Source of the DNA: Paenarthrobacter ilicis | GTDB taxonomy: Bacteria > Actinomycetota > Actinomycetes > Actinomycetales > Micrococcaceae | DNA length: 64,000 bases | Assembly (NCBI RefSeq): GCF_016907545.1 | Contig: NZ_JAFBCD010000001.1 | Coordinates: 3,348,001 to 3,412,000, forward strand | Direction of reading: 5' to 3' | Translations under genes and position numbers: made by a program | Part shown: piece by piece, positions 54,156 to 63,566 of the stretch | Layout of the letters: each line of letters starts with the position of its first letter | Position numbering within the stretch: position 1 is the stretch's first letter | The notes under the pieces: model-generated | The model's database searches: none | What the model saw: only the letters and a program-made list of their open reading frames with translations | Told to the model about the DNA's origin: nothing

Positions 54156-55432
54156 TAAACGAAGCGGTCACGGCCTGCGCGGTAGCCGAAGAACGCGGCG
54201 AGTACCCCAATCACCAGGAACAGGATTCCTGCTGCAGCAAAGCCGCCCGTGGCCTGATGAAGCTGGCCCACCATCAACGTGCCGGCCGAACCCACCCCGT
54301 AGCCCACTCCCTGCATCATCCCGGACAGGTTGGCCGCAGTGTGGGAGTCCCGGGTGCGGACCATGATCATGGTCAGGGCCACAGCGGTCAGGGAGCCTTG
54401 ACCCAGGCCGTTGAGCCCGGTCCACACCCAGATGAGTTCCGTCGGGCCAAAGATCGTCAGCGCAAAACCGCCGCCTGTCATCAGTGCCACCACCATGTTG
54501 ATGACCCGCTGATCCTTGAAGCGCGTGGCCAGCGCAGGAGCAAAGAGCGAGCCCAGCATCTGCAGCACAATGGACACCGACACGATCAGCCCGGCAGTTC
54601 CACCGTCCACACCCCGCTCGCGAAGAATCGGCGCCATCCAGGCGAACACGCTGAAGGACATCATGGCCTGCAGCACCATGAAAAGGGTGACCTGCCACGC
54701 CACGGCCGAGCGCCACACCTGAACGCCGCCGTGGATGGCCTGGTGCTTTACCGCTGGCTGGCGGATTGCCAGCGGCAGGAACAGCAAAAGTACGACGGCG
54801 GCAGGCACCGCCCAGAACCACAGCGCCGAGGTCCAGTGGCCGGTTGCCGTAAAGACCGGATACGTGAAGCCCGCGCCAAGGGCAGCCGAAGCGCAGATCG
54901 CCGTTGTATAGAGGCCGCCCATCAGGCCAAGGCGGTGCGGGAAGTCCCTTTTGACCACACCGGGAAGGAGCACATTGCAGAGTGCAATGGCTGCGCCACA
55001 GGCTGCCGTTCCCGCCAGGAGTGTCGGGAGGTGACCGAGGCTCCCTATTGCGGCCGGCCTCAGGAGCAACCCCGCCGTTAGAACAACCATGGCGCCCAGG
55101 AGTACCCTCTCCGCCCCGAATCTGCGGGCAAGGACAGGCGCCAAAGGTGCGAAGACGCCCAGCAACGTGACCGGCACGGTGGTGAGGACAACCAGCGCCC
55201 AGCCCGGCAGGCCGGCGTCGGACGTGATTTCCGGAAGTACCGCGGAGAAACTCGAGAAGACCGTCCGGAGGTTCAACCCAATCAGGACAAGGCACAGGCC
55301 AAGGTAAACCAGGCCGCGTTTACCGCGGAGCACGGTGGGGTCCGCAGGCGGTTCTTCGTTGGTTTCGGCGTCCACCGCGATTGACGGTGGGGCGTGGTCC
55401 GCGGGGTAGCCGGGCTGCTGGGAAGAGGTCAC
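54155..55432 (-). CDS. CynX/NimT-family MFS transporter
   Basis: 425 residues. About 40 polar N-terminal residues precede 12 helices beginning at VYLGLCLVLIGLNLRTVFSSFSAVLPEI, a signature of the cyanate/nitroimidazole permease family (CynX/NimT), with DFPHRLGLMGGLYTTA and SGMMQGVGYGVGSAG in the second half. The substrate is unknown. Confidence 0.88.
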   Translation of the reverse strand: MTSSQQPGYPADHAPPSIAVDAETNEEPPADPTVLRGKRGLVYLGLCLVLIGLNLRTVFSSFSAVLPEITSDAGLPGWALVVLTTVPVTLLGVFAPLAPVLARRFGAERVLLGAMVVLTAGLLLRPAAIGSLGHLPTLLAGTAACGAAIALCNVLLPGVVKRDFPHRLGLMGGLYTTAICASAALGAGFTYPVFTATGHWTSALWFWAVPAAVVLLLFLPLAIRQPAVKHQAIHGGVQVWRSAVAWQVTLFMVLQAMMSFSVFAWMAPILRERGVDGGTAGLIVSVSIVLQMLGSLFAPALATRFKDQRVINMVVALMTGGGFALTIFGPTELIWVWTGLNGLGQGSLTAVALTMIMVRTRDSHTAANLSGMMQGVGYGVGSAGTLMVGQLHQATGGFAAAGILFLVIGVLAAFFGYRAGRDRFV

Positions 55433-55502
55433 ACGTCCTATTCTGTCAGCCGAGGCGTTCCGTGCCCCAGCAGGAAGTCACGGCTCCGGGATGTGACCGG
55501 GG

Positions 55503-56063
55503 TCAGGGAACAATTTCCTGCCCGCGCCACCTGCTGCCGTCACGCGTGAACTGCCAACGGATATGGGGATCGCCTGACAGGTCCAGCCAGTCAAGATGCG
55601 TCATGTCGATTCTGATCCAGGCAAATCGCTCCATGGCCGTCTCATCAGCATCCTGGCCGTCAAGAGGCTGGTCCGCAATGGGAGTTCCGGGAACAAGCCG
55701 GGATGCGTAGAGATGGCGGCTTGAAGGGCTGAACCGTTCCCAGGCACGGCGTCGTTCCATCTGGTCCCTGACCACCTCAGCGGTCCCCCTGATGCGGAGC
55801 TGAACCCCGTGGTCGTCGTCGTACAAAGTCAGCGCCACCCGTGGCTGGTGGCCCATTTCCGCAACCTTGTCTGACAGTGCGTTGGTGGCCACCATGACGT
55901 GCCCGGCGGAGCGGTCAACATCCCGAAGGATGACAGCCCGGACCCGCGGTCCTCCGTCCGTACCCGTAGTGCCCAGGAAACCGAGGGTAAAGGCAGTGCG
56001 CCCCTCCGTGGCCGCCACCAAGGAACCCAGGACCAGCTCCAACGTCCGCTCGCTTGCACTCAT
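55503..56063 (-). CDS. PPOX-type FMN-binding split-barrel protein
   Basis: 186 residues from ATG 56063, fixed by ATGA overlap with the DUF1272 gene. PRVRAVILRDVDR, ALSDKVAEMGHQPRVALTLYDDDHGVQLRIRGTAEVV and SPSSRHLYASR fit pyridoxamine-phosphate-oxidase-like proteins of the Pyridox_oxase_2 group. The C-terminal WIRIDMTHLDWLDL is typical. It may act on a B6 vitamer or another substrate. Confidence 0.87.
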   Translation of the reverse strand: MSASERTLELVLGSLVAATEGRTAFTLGFLGTTGTDGGPRVRAVILRDVDRSAGHVMVATNALSDKVAEMGHQPRVALTLYDDDHGVQLRIRGTAEVVRDQMERRRAWERFSPSSRHLYASRLVPGTPIADQPLDGQDADETAMERFAWIRIDMTHLDWLDLSGDPHIRWQFTRDGSRWRGQEIVP

Positions 56064-56299
56064 TGGCCCAGGCAACCGGGAGACACAACGCGCGTGGTGC
56101 TGGCTGGATTGTTGAGCAAGGCGGCAGCCGGCCGGACCGGGCGCAGCTGAAGGTTCCCGCCGCAGTTGGGGCAGGAACGGTTGGGGAAGCGGTCAACGCA
56201 ATCCGGGCACCACGTGCATTCAAACGTACAAATGTACGCCTCGCCGGATGGCGGGATGTCGCGATCGCAGCATTCACAGTTCGGGCGGATCTCCAGCAT
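56060..56299 (-). CDS. DUF1272 zinc-ribbon protein
   Basis: 79 residues. The start MLEIRPNCECCDRDIPP and paired cysteines (CECC, CTFECTWCPDC, CPNCGG) are diagnostic of DUF1272, a small zinc-binding family. It overlaps the PPOX gene by 4 bp and precedes it in the same transcript. Confidence 0.93.
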   Translation of the reverse strand: MLEIRPNCECCDRDIPPSGEAYICTFECTWCPDCVDRFPNRSCPNCGGNLQLRPVRPAAALLNNPASTTRVVSPGCLGQ

Positions 56300-56416
56300 C
56301 AGGCAACTCTACCCACAGGGGGACAACTCCCCATGGCACGGCCACGTCCCGGCACCTACGATGGCAGTGGACCGCTCGGTCCCTTCAGTCACTTTTTGGG
56401 GAAAAGGACCTTACCC

Positions 56417-59137
56417 ATGCCGTTGCCGCGAACCGCAACCGACCATCCGATCAACAATGCGCGGCAAAGGATATGGGCCGTTGCAGTGGCCTTGGTCCTG
56501 GTGGCCGCGGGCCTCATTGCGGGCGCCGCTCCGGCCTCGGCCGCTACGTATACCTTCAAAGGGACGGTCAAAGGGAAACCGACGGCAACAGGGACAGCCA
56601 CGGCGCTTGCCGATGTATTTGTGGGCGCGTACACCAACGATGACCGTGCCGACTATGTAGCCGGCTCCTGGACCGCTGCCGATGGCACCTACAGTTTCAC
56701 GGTGCCGGCAGCCGGCAGCTACAAGATGCGCACCACCTGCAGCAACAGCCCCTGCGCGGCCACTTACGCCGAGGAATGGAACGGAAACTCGTCCAGTTCT
56801 TACGGTTCGACGCCGGTGGCCGTCACCGATGCTGCCCCCACCACCACGTTCAACCCGCAGCTGGAAGCCTATGGCAGCATGACGGGCCGGGTCACCAACA
56901 AGGCGGGCCAGCCGGTCACGGACGTGTCCGTCTCGGCGTCACCCAGCAATGGCGGCCAGGTCAGCAGCACCAAGCCGGACGCCAACGGCAACTTCACGCT
57001 GACCAAAATTCCGCCCAACCAGGCCTACATCAGCGTCCGCGACGAGTCCGGTAAGCGGCTTTACCTCGAGCAGTACTGGACCGGGACGGCCACGGCGGAC
57101 ACCTACACCGCCGCCACTGTCCCCACCGGAGTTGCCTGGACCAATGTGAACTTCGTCCTGAAGGACGAGACCCTCATGGAAGCCACCGTGGTGGACACCG
57201 CAGGTGCACCAATTGCCGACGTCGGCTACGTCCCCTGGGTCTACAACGACGCCACCGGCACCTGGGATGGACCGCAGATGGGCCCGCTGACCTCCAACGC
57301 CGAGGGCAAGATTTACTGGCGCATGATCGTCGGCAAAAAGTACAAGCTCTGCGTCAATGACACTGTCTACGAAGGCACACCCCGTGACAAGCGGTACAAG
57401 GCAGAATGCTTCGACAACGTTCCCACCAAGGACACCGCCACCGTGCTCACGGCAACAGCCGCCGGCCAGCGGATCAAGCTGACCATGCAGCTGGAAGTAG
57501 CCGGCCTGTCGCTGACCCCCGGCAATCCCTACGTGTACGGCTCTGCCCAGGCGGGCCAGAAGCTGACGGTTGATCCCGGCATCTGGGGACCTGCCCCTGT
57601 GACCCTGGCCTACCAGTGGCAACGCGCCACGGACGGCGCCGAACTCCAGAACATTGCCGGTGCCACCGGCACGGAATACGTACCGACGGCGGCCGATGCC
57701 GGGTACGACATCTGGGCCAAAGTCACGGGTACCAAAACCGGGTACGTCACACACGAAATCGTGGTTCACGCTGGAAAATCAGGTGCCCAGGCAGTGACAG
57801 CGTCCAAGCCCTTCACCATCACCGGGACCCCGAGCGCTGGGAACACGCTCACCGTGGACCACGGGACGTTGACTCCCGCTCCCGACTTCGGCCCCTATTA
57901 CGACTGGTTCGTTGACGGCGTTCAGGACTACCGGACCAACAGTAAGTCCTTCGCGGTCCAGGCCTCCGATGCCGGCAAGAAGGTCACTGCACGGCTCAGC
58001 ATTTATGACTGGCCGCTCCAGCCCTATCAAGGCCAAGCCAGCGTCACCATTGCTGCCGGCGCCTTGACCGCTCCGGTTCCCACCATCTCAGGGGCAACCA
58101 AGGTGGGCTCAGTTTTGACGGCAACGCCGGGCACGTGGGGCCCCGCTCCCGTGACCCTGACCTACCAGTGGTACCGGACCGGCGTCGCCATCACCGGCGC
58201 AACCGCCGCCACCTACACGCTGACCTCGGCCGATCTGGGCAAGACCATGACCGTCAAGGTCACGGGAACCAAGGCCGGATACACCACCACCGCCAAAACG
58301 TCCGCCGCCACCGCAGCCGTTGCTGCCGGCACTTTGACCGCTCCGGTTCCCACCATTACCGGGACGGCCAAGGTTGGTGCCGTTCTGACCGCGGCTCCCG
58401 GCACGTGGGGCCCCGCTCCCGTGACCCTGACCTACCAGTGGTACCGGACCGGCGTCGCCATCACCGGCGCAACCGCCGCCACCTACACGCTGACCTCGGC
58501 CGATCTGGGCAAGACCATGACCGTCAAGGTCACCGGAACAAAATCCGGATTTACGACGGCGGCCAAGACGTCCGCTGCCACCGCAGCAGTAACGGTGGGC
58601 ACGTTGACCGCTCCGGTTCCCACCATTACCGGGACGGCCAAGGTTGGTGCCGTTCTGACCGCGGCTCCCGGCACGTGGGGCCCCGCCCCCGTGACCCTGA
58701 CCTACCAGTGGTACCGGACCGGCGTCGCCATCACCGGCGCAACCGCCGCCACCTACACGCTGACCTCGGCCGATCTGGGCAAGACCATGACCGTCAAGGT
58801 CACCGGAACAAAATCCGGATTTACGACGGCGGCCAAGACGTCCGCTGCCACCGCAGCAGTAGCGGTGGGTACCTTGACCGGGCCCACGCCGACGGTCAGC
58901 GGAACGGCCAAGGTTGGCTCCGTAGTAACTGCCACTCCCGGCACCTGGGGGCCGGCTCCCGTGACCCTCACCTACCAGTGGTACCGCGGAAGCACAGCCA
59001 TCACGGGTGCCACTGCCTCGACGTACACGCTGGTTGCTGCCGATAAGGGCAGCGCCATCAAAGTACGGGTCACCGGTTCCAAGACGGCCTACACCTCGTT
59101 GGCCCGTTACTCGGCCGCCACGGCACTGATCGGCTGA
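56417..59137 (+). CDS. Secreted repeat protein with Ig-like repeats (about 4 x 270 bp)
   Basis: 906 residues from ATG 56417; the open frame extends upstream but the signal peptide begins here (VAVALVLVAAGLIAGAAPASAA, cleavage near residue 42). Residues 45-370 contain carboxypeptidase-regulatory-like beta domains (GSMTGRVTNKAGQPVTDVSVSA). Residues about 380-540 hold two diverged Ig-like units. From 58060 four 90-residue units follow (VGAVLTAAPGTWGPAPVTLT, YQWYRTGVAITGATAATYTL), encoded by repeats of exactly 270 bp, the middle two nearly identical in DNA. No anchor or sorting signal is seen. Probably a cell-surface or extracellular structural protein. Confidence 0.9.
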   Translation: MPLPRTATDHPINNARQRIWAVAVALVLVAAGLIAGAAPASAATYTFKGTVKGKPTATGTATALADVFVGAYTNDDRADYVAGSWTAADGTYSFTVPAAGSYKMRTTCSNSPCAATYAEEWNGNSSSSYGSTPVAVTDAAPTTTFNPQLEAYGSMTGRVTNKAGQPVTDVSVSASPSNGGQVSSTKPDANGNFTLTKIPPNQAYISVRDESGKRLYLEQYWTGTATADTYTAATVPTGVAWTNVNFVLKDETLMEATVVDTAGAPIADVGYVPWVYNDATGTWDGPQMGPLTSNAEGKIYWRMIVGKKYKLCVNDTVYEGTPRDKRYKAECFDNVPTKDTATVLTATAAGQRIKLTMQLEVAGLSLTPGNPYVYGSAQAGQKLTVDPGIWGPAPVTLAYQWQRATDGAELQNIAGATGTEYVPTAADAGYDIWAKVTGTKTGYVTHEIVVHAGKSGAQAVTASKPFTITGTPSAGNTLTVDHGTLTPAPDFGPYYDWFVDGVQDYRTNSKSFAVQASDAGKKVTARLSIYDWPLQPYQGQASVTIAAGALTAPVPTISGATKVGSVLTATPGTWGPAPVTLTYQWYRTGVAITGATAATYTLTSADLGKTMTVKVTGTKAGYTTTAKTSAATAAVAAGTLTAPVPTITGTAKVGAVLTAAPGTWGPAPVTLTYQWYRTGVAITGATAATYTLTSADLGKTMTVKVTGTKSGFTTAAKTSAATAAVTVGTLTAPVPTITGTAKVGAVLTAAPGTWGPAPVTLTYQWYRTGVAITGATAATYTLTSADLGKTMTVKVTGTKSGFTTAAKTSAATAAVAVGTLTGPTPTVSGTAKVGSVVTATPGTWGPAPVTLTYQWYRGSTAITGATASTYTLVAADKGSAIKVRVTGSKTAYTSLARYSAATALIG
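58060..59137 (+). repeat. 270-bp tandem repeats inside the secreted protein gene
   Basis: Units begin about 58060, 58330, 58600 and 58870; GCACGTGGGG recurs at 58131, 58401 and 58671, and as GCACCTGGGG at 58941, exactly 270 bp apart. Units 2 and 3 are nearly identical, so the array is recent and prone to length change. Confidence 0.9.
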
Positions 59138-59148
59138 TCCCGAACATA

Positions 59149-59631
59149 GTGGCGGCGAAAAACACGAAGAACGCGGTCCTGTGGATCATCGCAGTGATCG
59201 CGTCCATCCTCCTGAGCGCCTGCACCGTTGGAGCCCCTTCGACGACGGCCCGTCCCTTGGCCGTCGTCGAAGGGGAAGTGGCCAAAATTCCGGGCGTCGA
59301 CTTCACAGCCGGGCGGGCCTGGGACGGCACCACACCCTACGTGGAGGCGAAACTTTCGGCGACCGACGACTTTACCGGAGACCCCGCACGCCTGATCAAC
59401 TACGCCCTGGCACAGCTTGCTTCACAGGACGAGGTGGATCGCGGACGCTTCGTTCGGTTCACTTTCGAAGGCCCCGGCCAAACGGTGGAGGGAACACAAA
59501 AAATTCTTGCCTCACTGGGCATCGAATCGCAGGTGTACGGAGGAGGTTCGTCCCTGGAACTCTCCTCCAAGGACCTGGAACGGCGGTATGGCACATGGCC
59601 GGCGCCGGTTCCCGAGGAGCCGGCGGGCTAG
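59149..59631 (+). CDS. Lipoprotein of unknown function
   Basis: 160 residues, GTG start 11 nt after the repeat protein. Signal peptide ends in LLSAC with C25 lipidated. The mature part (VAKIPGVDFTAGRAWDGTTPYVEAKLSATDDF) resembles the BON-like or anti-sigma-type periplasmic domains of actinobacterial lipoproteins, but no family is certain. It may serve the same envelope structure as the upstream protein. Confidence 0.8.
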   Translation: MAAKNTKNAVLWIIAVIASILLSACTVGAPSTTARPLAVVEGEVAKIPGVDFTAGRAWDGTTPYVEAKLSATDDFTGDPARLINYALAQLASQDEVDRGRFVRFTFEGPGQTVEGTQKILASLGIESQVYGGGSSLELSSKDLERRYGTWPAPVPEEPAG

Positions 59632-59643
59632 CCCGGCTCCCGC

Positions 59644-60943
59644 CTAGATAAGCGACTGGAAGATGCCCCAGCCTGTCCCAATGGTCTGGGAGGTGGGAAC
59701 AAAGCCGTAGTACTTCAGGAGATCTCCGTCAGCGTTGATCGCTACGAAGTCGTTCCGGGTTACGTTGTGACCCCAGTGGATGGCCTCCCCCAGGTTGTGG
59801 GTATAGCTGCCCACACCGAGGACGTCCACCATGGACCCCCATCCGGGCCCCCAGGTGCCGGCACCTTCCAAACCCCCTCTGCCGTCTGAACGGTAGTGGT
59901 GCATGTACCCGTCGAAGTCGCGTCCCAACAGGTCCACATTCCCGTCACCGCTGAGGTCACCGGAAGCAACTACCTTGTCGAAGACCTGCCAACCGGTCCC
60001 CACAACGCTGGGTTCCTGCCATCCGCCGTCGCCATCGCCGGGATACAGGTGAAGGTCACCTTCGGCGTCACGCGCCATGACATCGTTGATGCCGTCTCCG
60101 TCGAAGTCTCCCGGGCCCAGGATGCTGTCAAAAATGTCCCAACCCGTGCCAACCAGGGACCGGCCTTTCCAACCGCCCGCACCGTCACCCGGGTATAGGT
60201 ACAAGTCGCCGTCTTCGTCCCTGCCAAGGACATCGTTGTTTCCGTCCCCGTCAAAGTCACCCCGGGGAGAACACAATGTTGAACATGTTCCAGCCCGTGC
60301 CCACCAGCCTGGGCTTATCCCACTGGGCCGCCTCATAGCTGGGGCACAGCCCCACGTCGCACGGTCCCAGGCCATAGGTATACGTCCGCGGATACAGGAC
60401 CAGGTCACCACCGGCCGTGCGTCCCATCAACTCGTAGTTCCCACGTCCGGTCCAGCCCATGGCCCGGTTGGATGCCGAGATGGGGTCCGTCTCCTTGCTG
60501 TGCAGCAGGGTGTTCTCATCGCCACGCAGTGCATCTCCGCACTGCTTCTTCTCCGGAGTGGTGGCGTAGACGTTGAAGGAAAGGCGGTTCCCACGGTCTT
60601 CCGGCAGAATCTTGAGGACTTCTTTCTGGCGTGCGGCCTTCAGCGGGGTGCCGTTGCTGAGCCACTCGATCGTGTAGCCGTCGGGAGCTTCAGGGGTCTT
60701 GTCGCAGCCGGTAAATTCCGCGGGCGCACCCATCCGCAGTTCCGACCCCACAAACGGCATGCCCACCATGGACACGATCCCGTCCATATCAATATGGTGC
60801 TGCGGTGCGGGGCCCGCTGCGGCGGCCGGCGCTGCGCCGGCCCCGGCGGATCCGGCCACGATCAAGCCCACCAGGGCGCCCGCCGTCGCCAACGCCGCGA
60901 GGCCTTGGACCCTTGTTTTCCTGGATGGTGTGGAGGTGGTCAC
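59644..60943 (-). pseudogene. Secreted FG-GAP/VCBS repeat protein split by a frameshift
   Basis: The 5' part (60943 to 60257) encodes a signal peptide (VQGLAALATAGALVGLIVAG, ending AGAGAA) and a beta domain, ending TGWNMFNIVFSPG. The 3' part continues in another frame as DFDGDGNNDVLGRDEDGDLYLYPGDG and carries several FG-GAP-like units to the end (GTGWGIFQSLI). One extra base in the CCCCGGGG run at 60260-60267 separates them; removing it restores SPGDFDGDG. It is either a recent inactivation, phase variation or a sequence error. The intact protein would be about 430 residues, an extracellular propeller-like protein. Confidence 0.85.
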
Positions 60944-61011
60944 GCGGGCTCATTCCTGTTGAAGTCCGGAACTGACAATGGCAGCAGCGCACGTCAACAC
61001 CCCCACCTGCC

Positions 61012-61290
61012 CTAATCCTGCCCTACCCAACGTGCCAAGGCGTCGATCGCCTCACCCAAGGCGCGGCCCCGATCGGTCAACGCGTAAGCGCGGGTGTTGT
61101 GCTTCAGTGGCAGCCGGACCAGCACCCCTGCGGCCTCCAACTCACGCAAGCGGGTGGCCAGCATGTTGGTTGGCACTCCAAGGTCGCGTTGCAGGTCACC
61201 GTACCGCTGGGGTCCCTCCAGGAGACGTTCCACAATGAGCAGGGCCCACCGCGCTCCCACTATGTCCAGGGCAGCGGCGAGGTTGCTCAC
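61012..61290 (-). CDS. HxlR-type winged-helix regulator
   Basis: 92 residues, GTG start overlapping the VOC gene by 4 bp. ALDIVGARWALLIVERLLEGPQRYGDLQRDL and NMLATRLRELEAAGVL are the HxlR/MarR-like HTH. It probably regulates the VOC gene with which it is co-transcribed. Confidence 0.88.
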   Translation of the reverse strand: MSNLAAALDIVGARWALLIVERLLEGPQRYGDLQRDLGVPTNMLATRLRELEAAGVLVRLPLKHNTRAYALTDRGRALGEAIDALARWVGQD

Positions 61291-61691
61291 GCTGTGGGAG
61301 CGGCGTCCGGCTTCATCCAGAACGGCGAGTAGTGATAGCCATCAGGGTCATCGAATTGGCGTTGGTACATGAAGGGGTAGTCATCGGTGTCTCCGATCCG
61401 GCCACCGGCAGCTGCGGCACGCTCAATGATCAGGTCCACCGCTTCCCGGCTGTCCATGTCGAAGGAGACCGTCACTTTGGAGGGGGTGTCCGGTCCGCCG
61501 ATGAGGTCCTCGGAACCCCCGACGCTCGCGTACATGGCGCGGCTGCCGAGCATCACGTATTGGTCGGGAGCGATCGCAAAACAGGACACGTTGTGATCGG
61601 ACATCTCAGGGTTGAGGTTCCAGCCGAGGGCTGTGTAGAAGTCGGTGGCGCGTTGGACATTGTCTACGGGGCAGGTGATAAAGAGGCTCAT
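61287..61691 (-). CDS. VOC (glyoxalase-like) protein
   Basis: 134 residues from ATG 61691; two earlier in-frame ATGs exist. FITCPVDNVQRATDFYTALGW and the C-terminal FDDPDGYHYSPFWM are typical of VOC lyase proteins of the PhnB/YaeR type. Co-transcribed with the HxlR regulator. Confidence 0.87.
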   Translation of the reverse strand: MSLFITCPVDNVQRATDFYTALGWNLNPEMSDHNVSCFAIAPDQYVMLGSRAMYASVGGSEDLIGGPDTPSKVTVSFDMDSREAVDLIIERAAAAGGRIGDTDDYPFMYQRQFDDPDGYHYSPFWMKPDAAPTA

Positions 61692-61762
61692 GCGGCACAT
61701 ACTTGCAAAATGCAAGTGCCCCGTCAAGACCCTCCCGCAAGAACCAAAGTATTCTGGAAGGG

Positions 61763-62668
61763 ATGAGTGAAACCCCAGATTCCCCGCGACCAGTCACGCC
61801 CGGCACCCAGGCCTCGTTCGGTACCTACGGCGGCCGGCCTGTCAGCTTTGTGCGCCGCGGAACCCGTTTGCAGGGCCGCAGGCAGGCAGCATGGGAAGAG
61901 CATGCCGAACGCTGGGCCGTCCAGGTCCCGCGCCACGTCGCCAATACCTCGGTGCACCCGGATTACACGTTCGACGCCGAGGCTGTCTTTGGGCGGAAGG
62001 CTCCCCTGATCGTGGAGATCGGCTCAGGCCTGGGCGACGCCGTGGTGCACGCAGCCGAGGAGAACCCGGACAAGGACTTCCTGGCCGTGGAGGTCTACAC
62101 GCCCGGGTTGGCCAACACCATCATCAAAATCAACAGCCGCGGCCTGACCAACGTCCGGGTGGTGGAAGCCAACGCCCCGGAAGTCCTGGAGTCAATGCTC
62201 CCCGAGGGCTCCGTCAGCGAGCTGTGGGTGTTCTTCCCGGACCCCTGGCACAAGGCACGGCACCACAAGCGCCGCCTCATCCAGCCCGCGTTCGCCTCGG
62301 TTGCCGCCAAGGCACTGCAAAAGGGTGGCTACTGGCGCATCGCCACGGACTGGTCCAACTACGCCGTGCACGTCCGGGAAGTCCTTGCAGACTCCACTGA
62401 ATTCGAGAACATGCACGAAGGCGAGCGCAGCGGCGAGGAGAGCCCGTTGACGCAAGTGTGGGAATCCGGCGTCGAATCCGTGGTGGGCGGCGCCCCTGTG
62501 CGGGAAGGCCGCGCCCCGGTCAGCACCGAACACACGGGCCCCAACCAGGGCGTGGACGAGGAAGGCGGCTGGGCTCCCCGGTTCGAGGGCCGCATCCGGA
62601 CCAGCTTTGAGAACAAGGCCCACGAGGCCGGGCGCATGATTTTCGACCTCACGTACCGCAAGATCTAA
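61763..62668 (+). CDS. trmB: tRNA (guanine-N7)-methyltransferase
   Basis: 301 residues from ATG 61763. VEIGSGLGDAVVHAAEENPDKDFLAVEV is the SAM site and ELWVFFPDPWHKARHHKRRL the TrmB signature; it methylates G46 of tRNA. The N-terminal 60 residues are an actinobacterial extension. It is followed by a small membrane gene. Confidence 0.94.
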   Translation: MSETPDSPRPVTPGTQASFGTYGGRPVSFVRRGTRLQGRRQAAWEEHAERWAVQVPRHVANTSVHPDYTFDAEAVFGRKAPLIVEIGSGLGDAVVHAAEENPDKDFLAVEVYTPGLANTIIKINSRGLTNVRVVEANAPEVLESMLPEGSVSELWVFFPDPWHKARHHKRRLIQPAFASVAAKALQKGGYWRIATDWSNYAVHVREVLADSTEFENMHEGERSGEESPLTQVWESGVESVVGGAPVREGRAPVSTEHTGPNQGVDEEGGWAPRFEGRIRTSFENKAHEAGRMIFDLTYRKI

Positions 62669-62689
62669 CGGACCCACGTTGGGGGAATC

Positions 62690-63082
62690 ATGAGCTATCT
62701 GCCGCAGTCGGGGTATTACCAACCGCCCCGGCGTTCGCGTACCAAGGGGCTGGGCGCCGGGATTACCAGCATTGTCGCTGCGGTGCTCTCCCCCATCGCA
62801 GCGGTGGTCAGTGTTCCCCTGGGCATCGCCGCAGTGGCTTCCGCCATGAGCCGGTACAACCCGGGCAACGACGGTTGGTGGTTCGGCGCTTTGGCCTTGG
62901 CCGGAACAGCGGTCGTGCTGGCCTTGGTGGCCGTTATCAGCGGGCTGATCGCGGTGTTCCGCGCCGGTGGCATGAATGCCGGACGGATCACGGGGATCAT
63001 TGGGCTGGCCATCATGGCAGTCAACGTCTTTGGTGTTGCTTTCATGGTGTTCCTTGTTATCGGCGCCGGGCAGGGGAGCTGA
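62690..63082 (+). CDS. Small membrane protein, DUF4190-like
   Basis: 130 residues. A Tyr/Pro-rich N terminus (YLPQSGYYQPPRRS) precedes three hydrophobic segments (GAGITSIVAAVLSPIAAVVSV, FGALALAGTAVVLALVAVIS, ITGIIGLAIMAVNVFGVAFMV). Typical of actinobacterial DUF4190 proteins. Function unknown. Confidence 0.78.
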   Translation: MSYLPQSGYYQPPRRSRTKGLGAGITSIVAAVLSPIAAVVSVPLGIAAVASAMSRYNPGNDGWWFGALALAGTAVVLALVAVISGLIAVFRAGGMNAGRITGIIGLAIMAVNVFGVAFMVFLVIGAGQGS

Positions 63083-63083
63083 C

Positions 63084-63566
63084 ATGCCACAGGTTCGCGC
63101 CGAACGCTTCATCCACCTGGACCCGGCCACGGCTTTTGCCTTGTCGCAGACCACCGGACAATTCAGGCTCAAATGGGACCCGTTCATTTCTTCCCAGGCG
63201 TTCCTTGATGGCGCTGCGGCGGCCGGAAAGGGCGTCCGCACACGGACAGTCTCCCGGATGGGCCTGAGAATGGTCAGCGAATACGTGTCCTACGCGCCCC
63301 CGAAGAACGTGGGCATGACCATGGTTTCCGGGCCGTGGTTCTTTGAGAACTTTGGCGGCGGCTGGCGTTTCACAGCGGACGACGGCGGCACCCGGGCGGT
63401 CTGGAAGTACACCTTTTCGTGCCGCCCGGCCCTGTTGAAGCCCGTGGCTGAGCGGATCGGCGGTTGGCTGCTGGGCAGGGAGATCGAGCGCCGGATCGAA
63501 GCTTTCGCCCGCGCCTGCGAAGACCCGGATCTGGTGGCCGAACTGCGGGCACAAAGCGCCGGCTAG
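63084..63566 (+). CDS. SRPBCC (START-like) protein
   Basis: 160 residues from ATG 63084 (CAGGGGAG upstream), 1 nt after the membrane gene. Pattern of a polyketide-cyclase/dehydrase-like SRPBCC fold: HLDPATAFALSQTTGQFRLKWDPF, VSEYVSYAPPKNVGMTMVSGPWFFENFGGGWRF, then a C-terminal helix (IGGWLLGREIERRIEAFARAC). It could bind a lipid or hydrophobic ligand. Confidence 0.82.
   Translation: MPQVRAERFIHLDPATAFALSQTTGQFRLKWDPFISSQAFLDGAAAAGKGVRTRTVSRMGLRMVSEYVSYAPPKNVGMTMVSGPWFFENFGGGWRFTADDGGTRAVWKYTFSCRPALLKPVAERIGGWLLGREIERRIEAFARACEDPDLVAELRAQSAG

Noticed and set aside
56054..56416. 121-residue upstream extension of the secreted repeat protein
   Set aside because: It would overlap the DUF1272 gene on the other strand and bury the signal peptide inside the protein.
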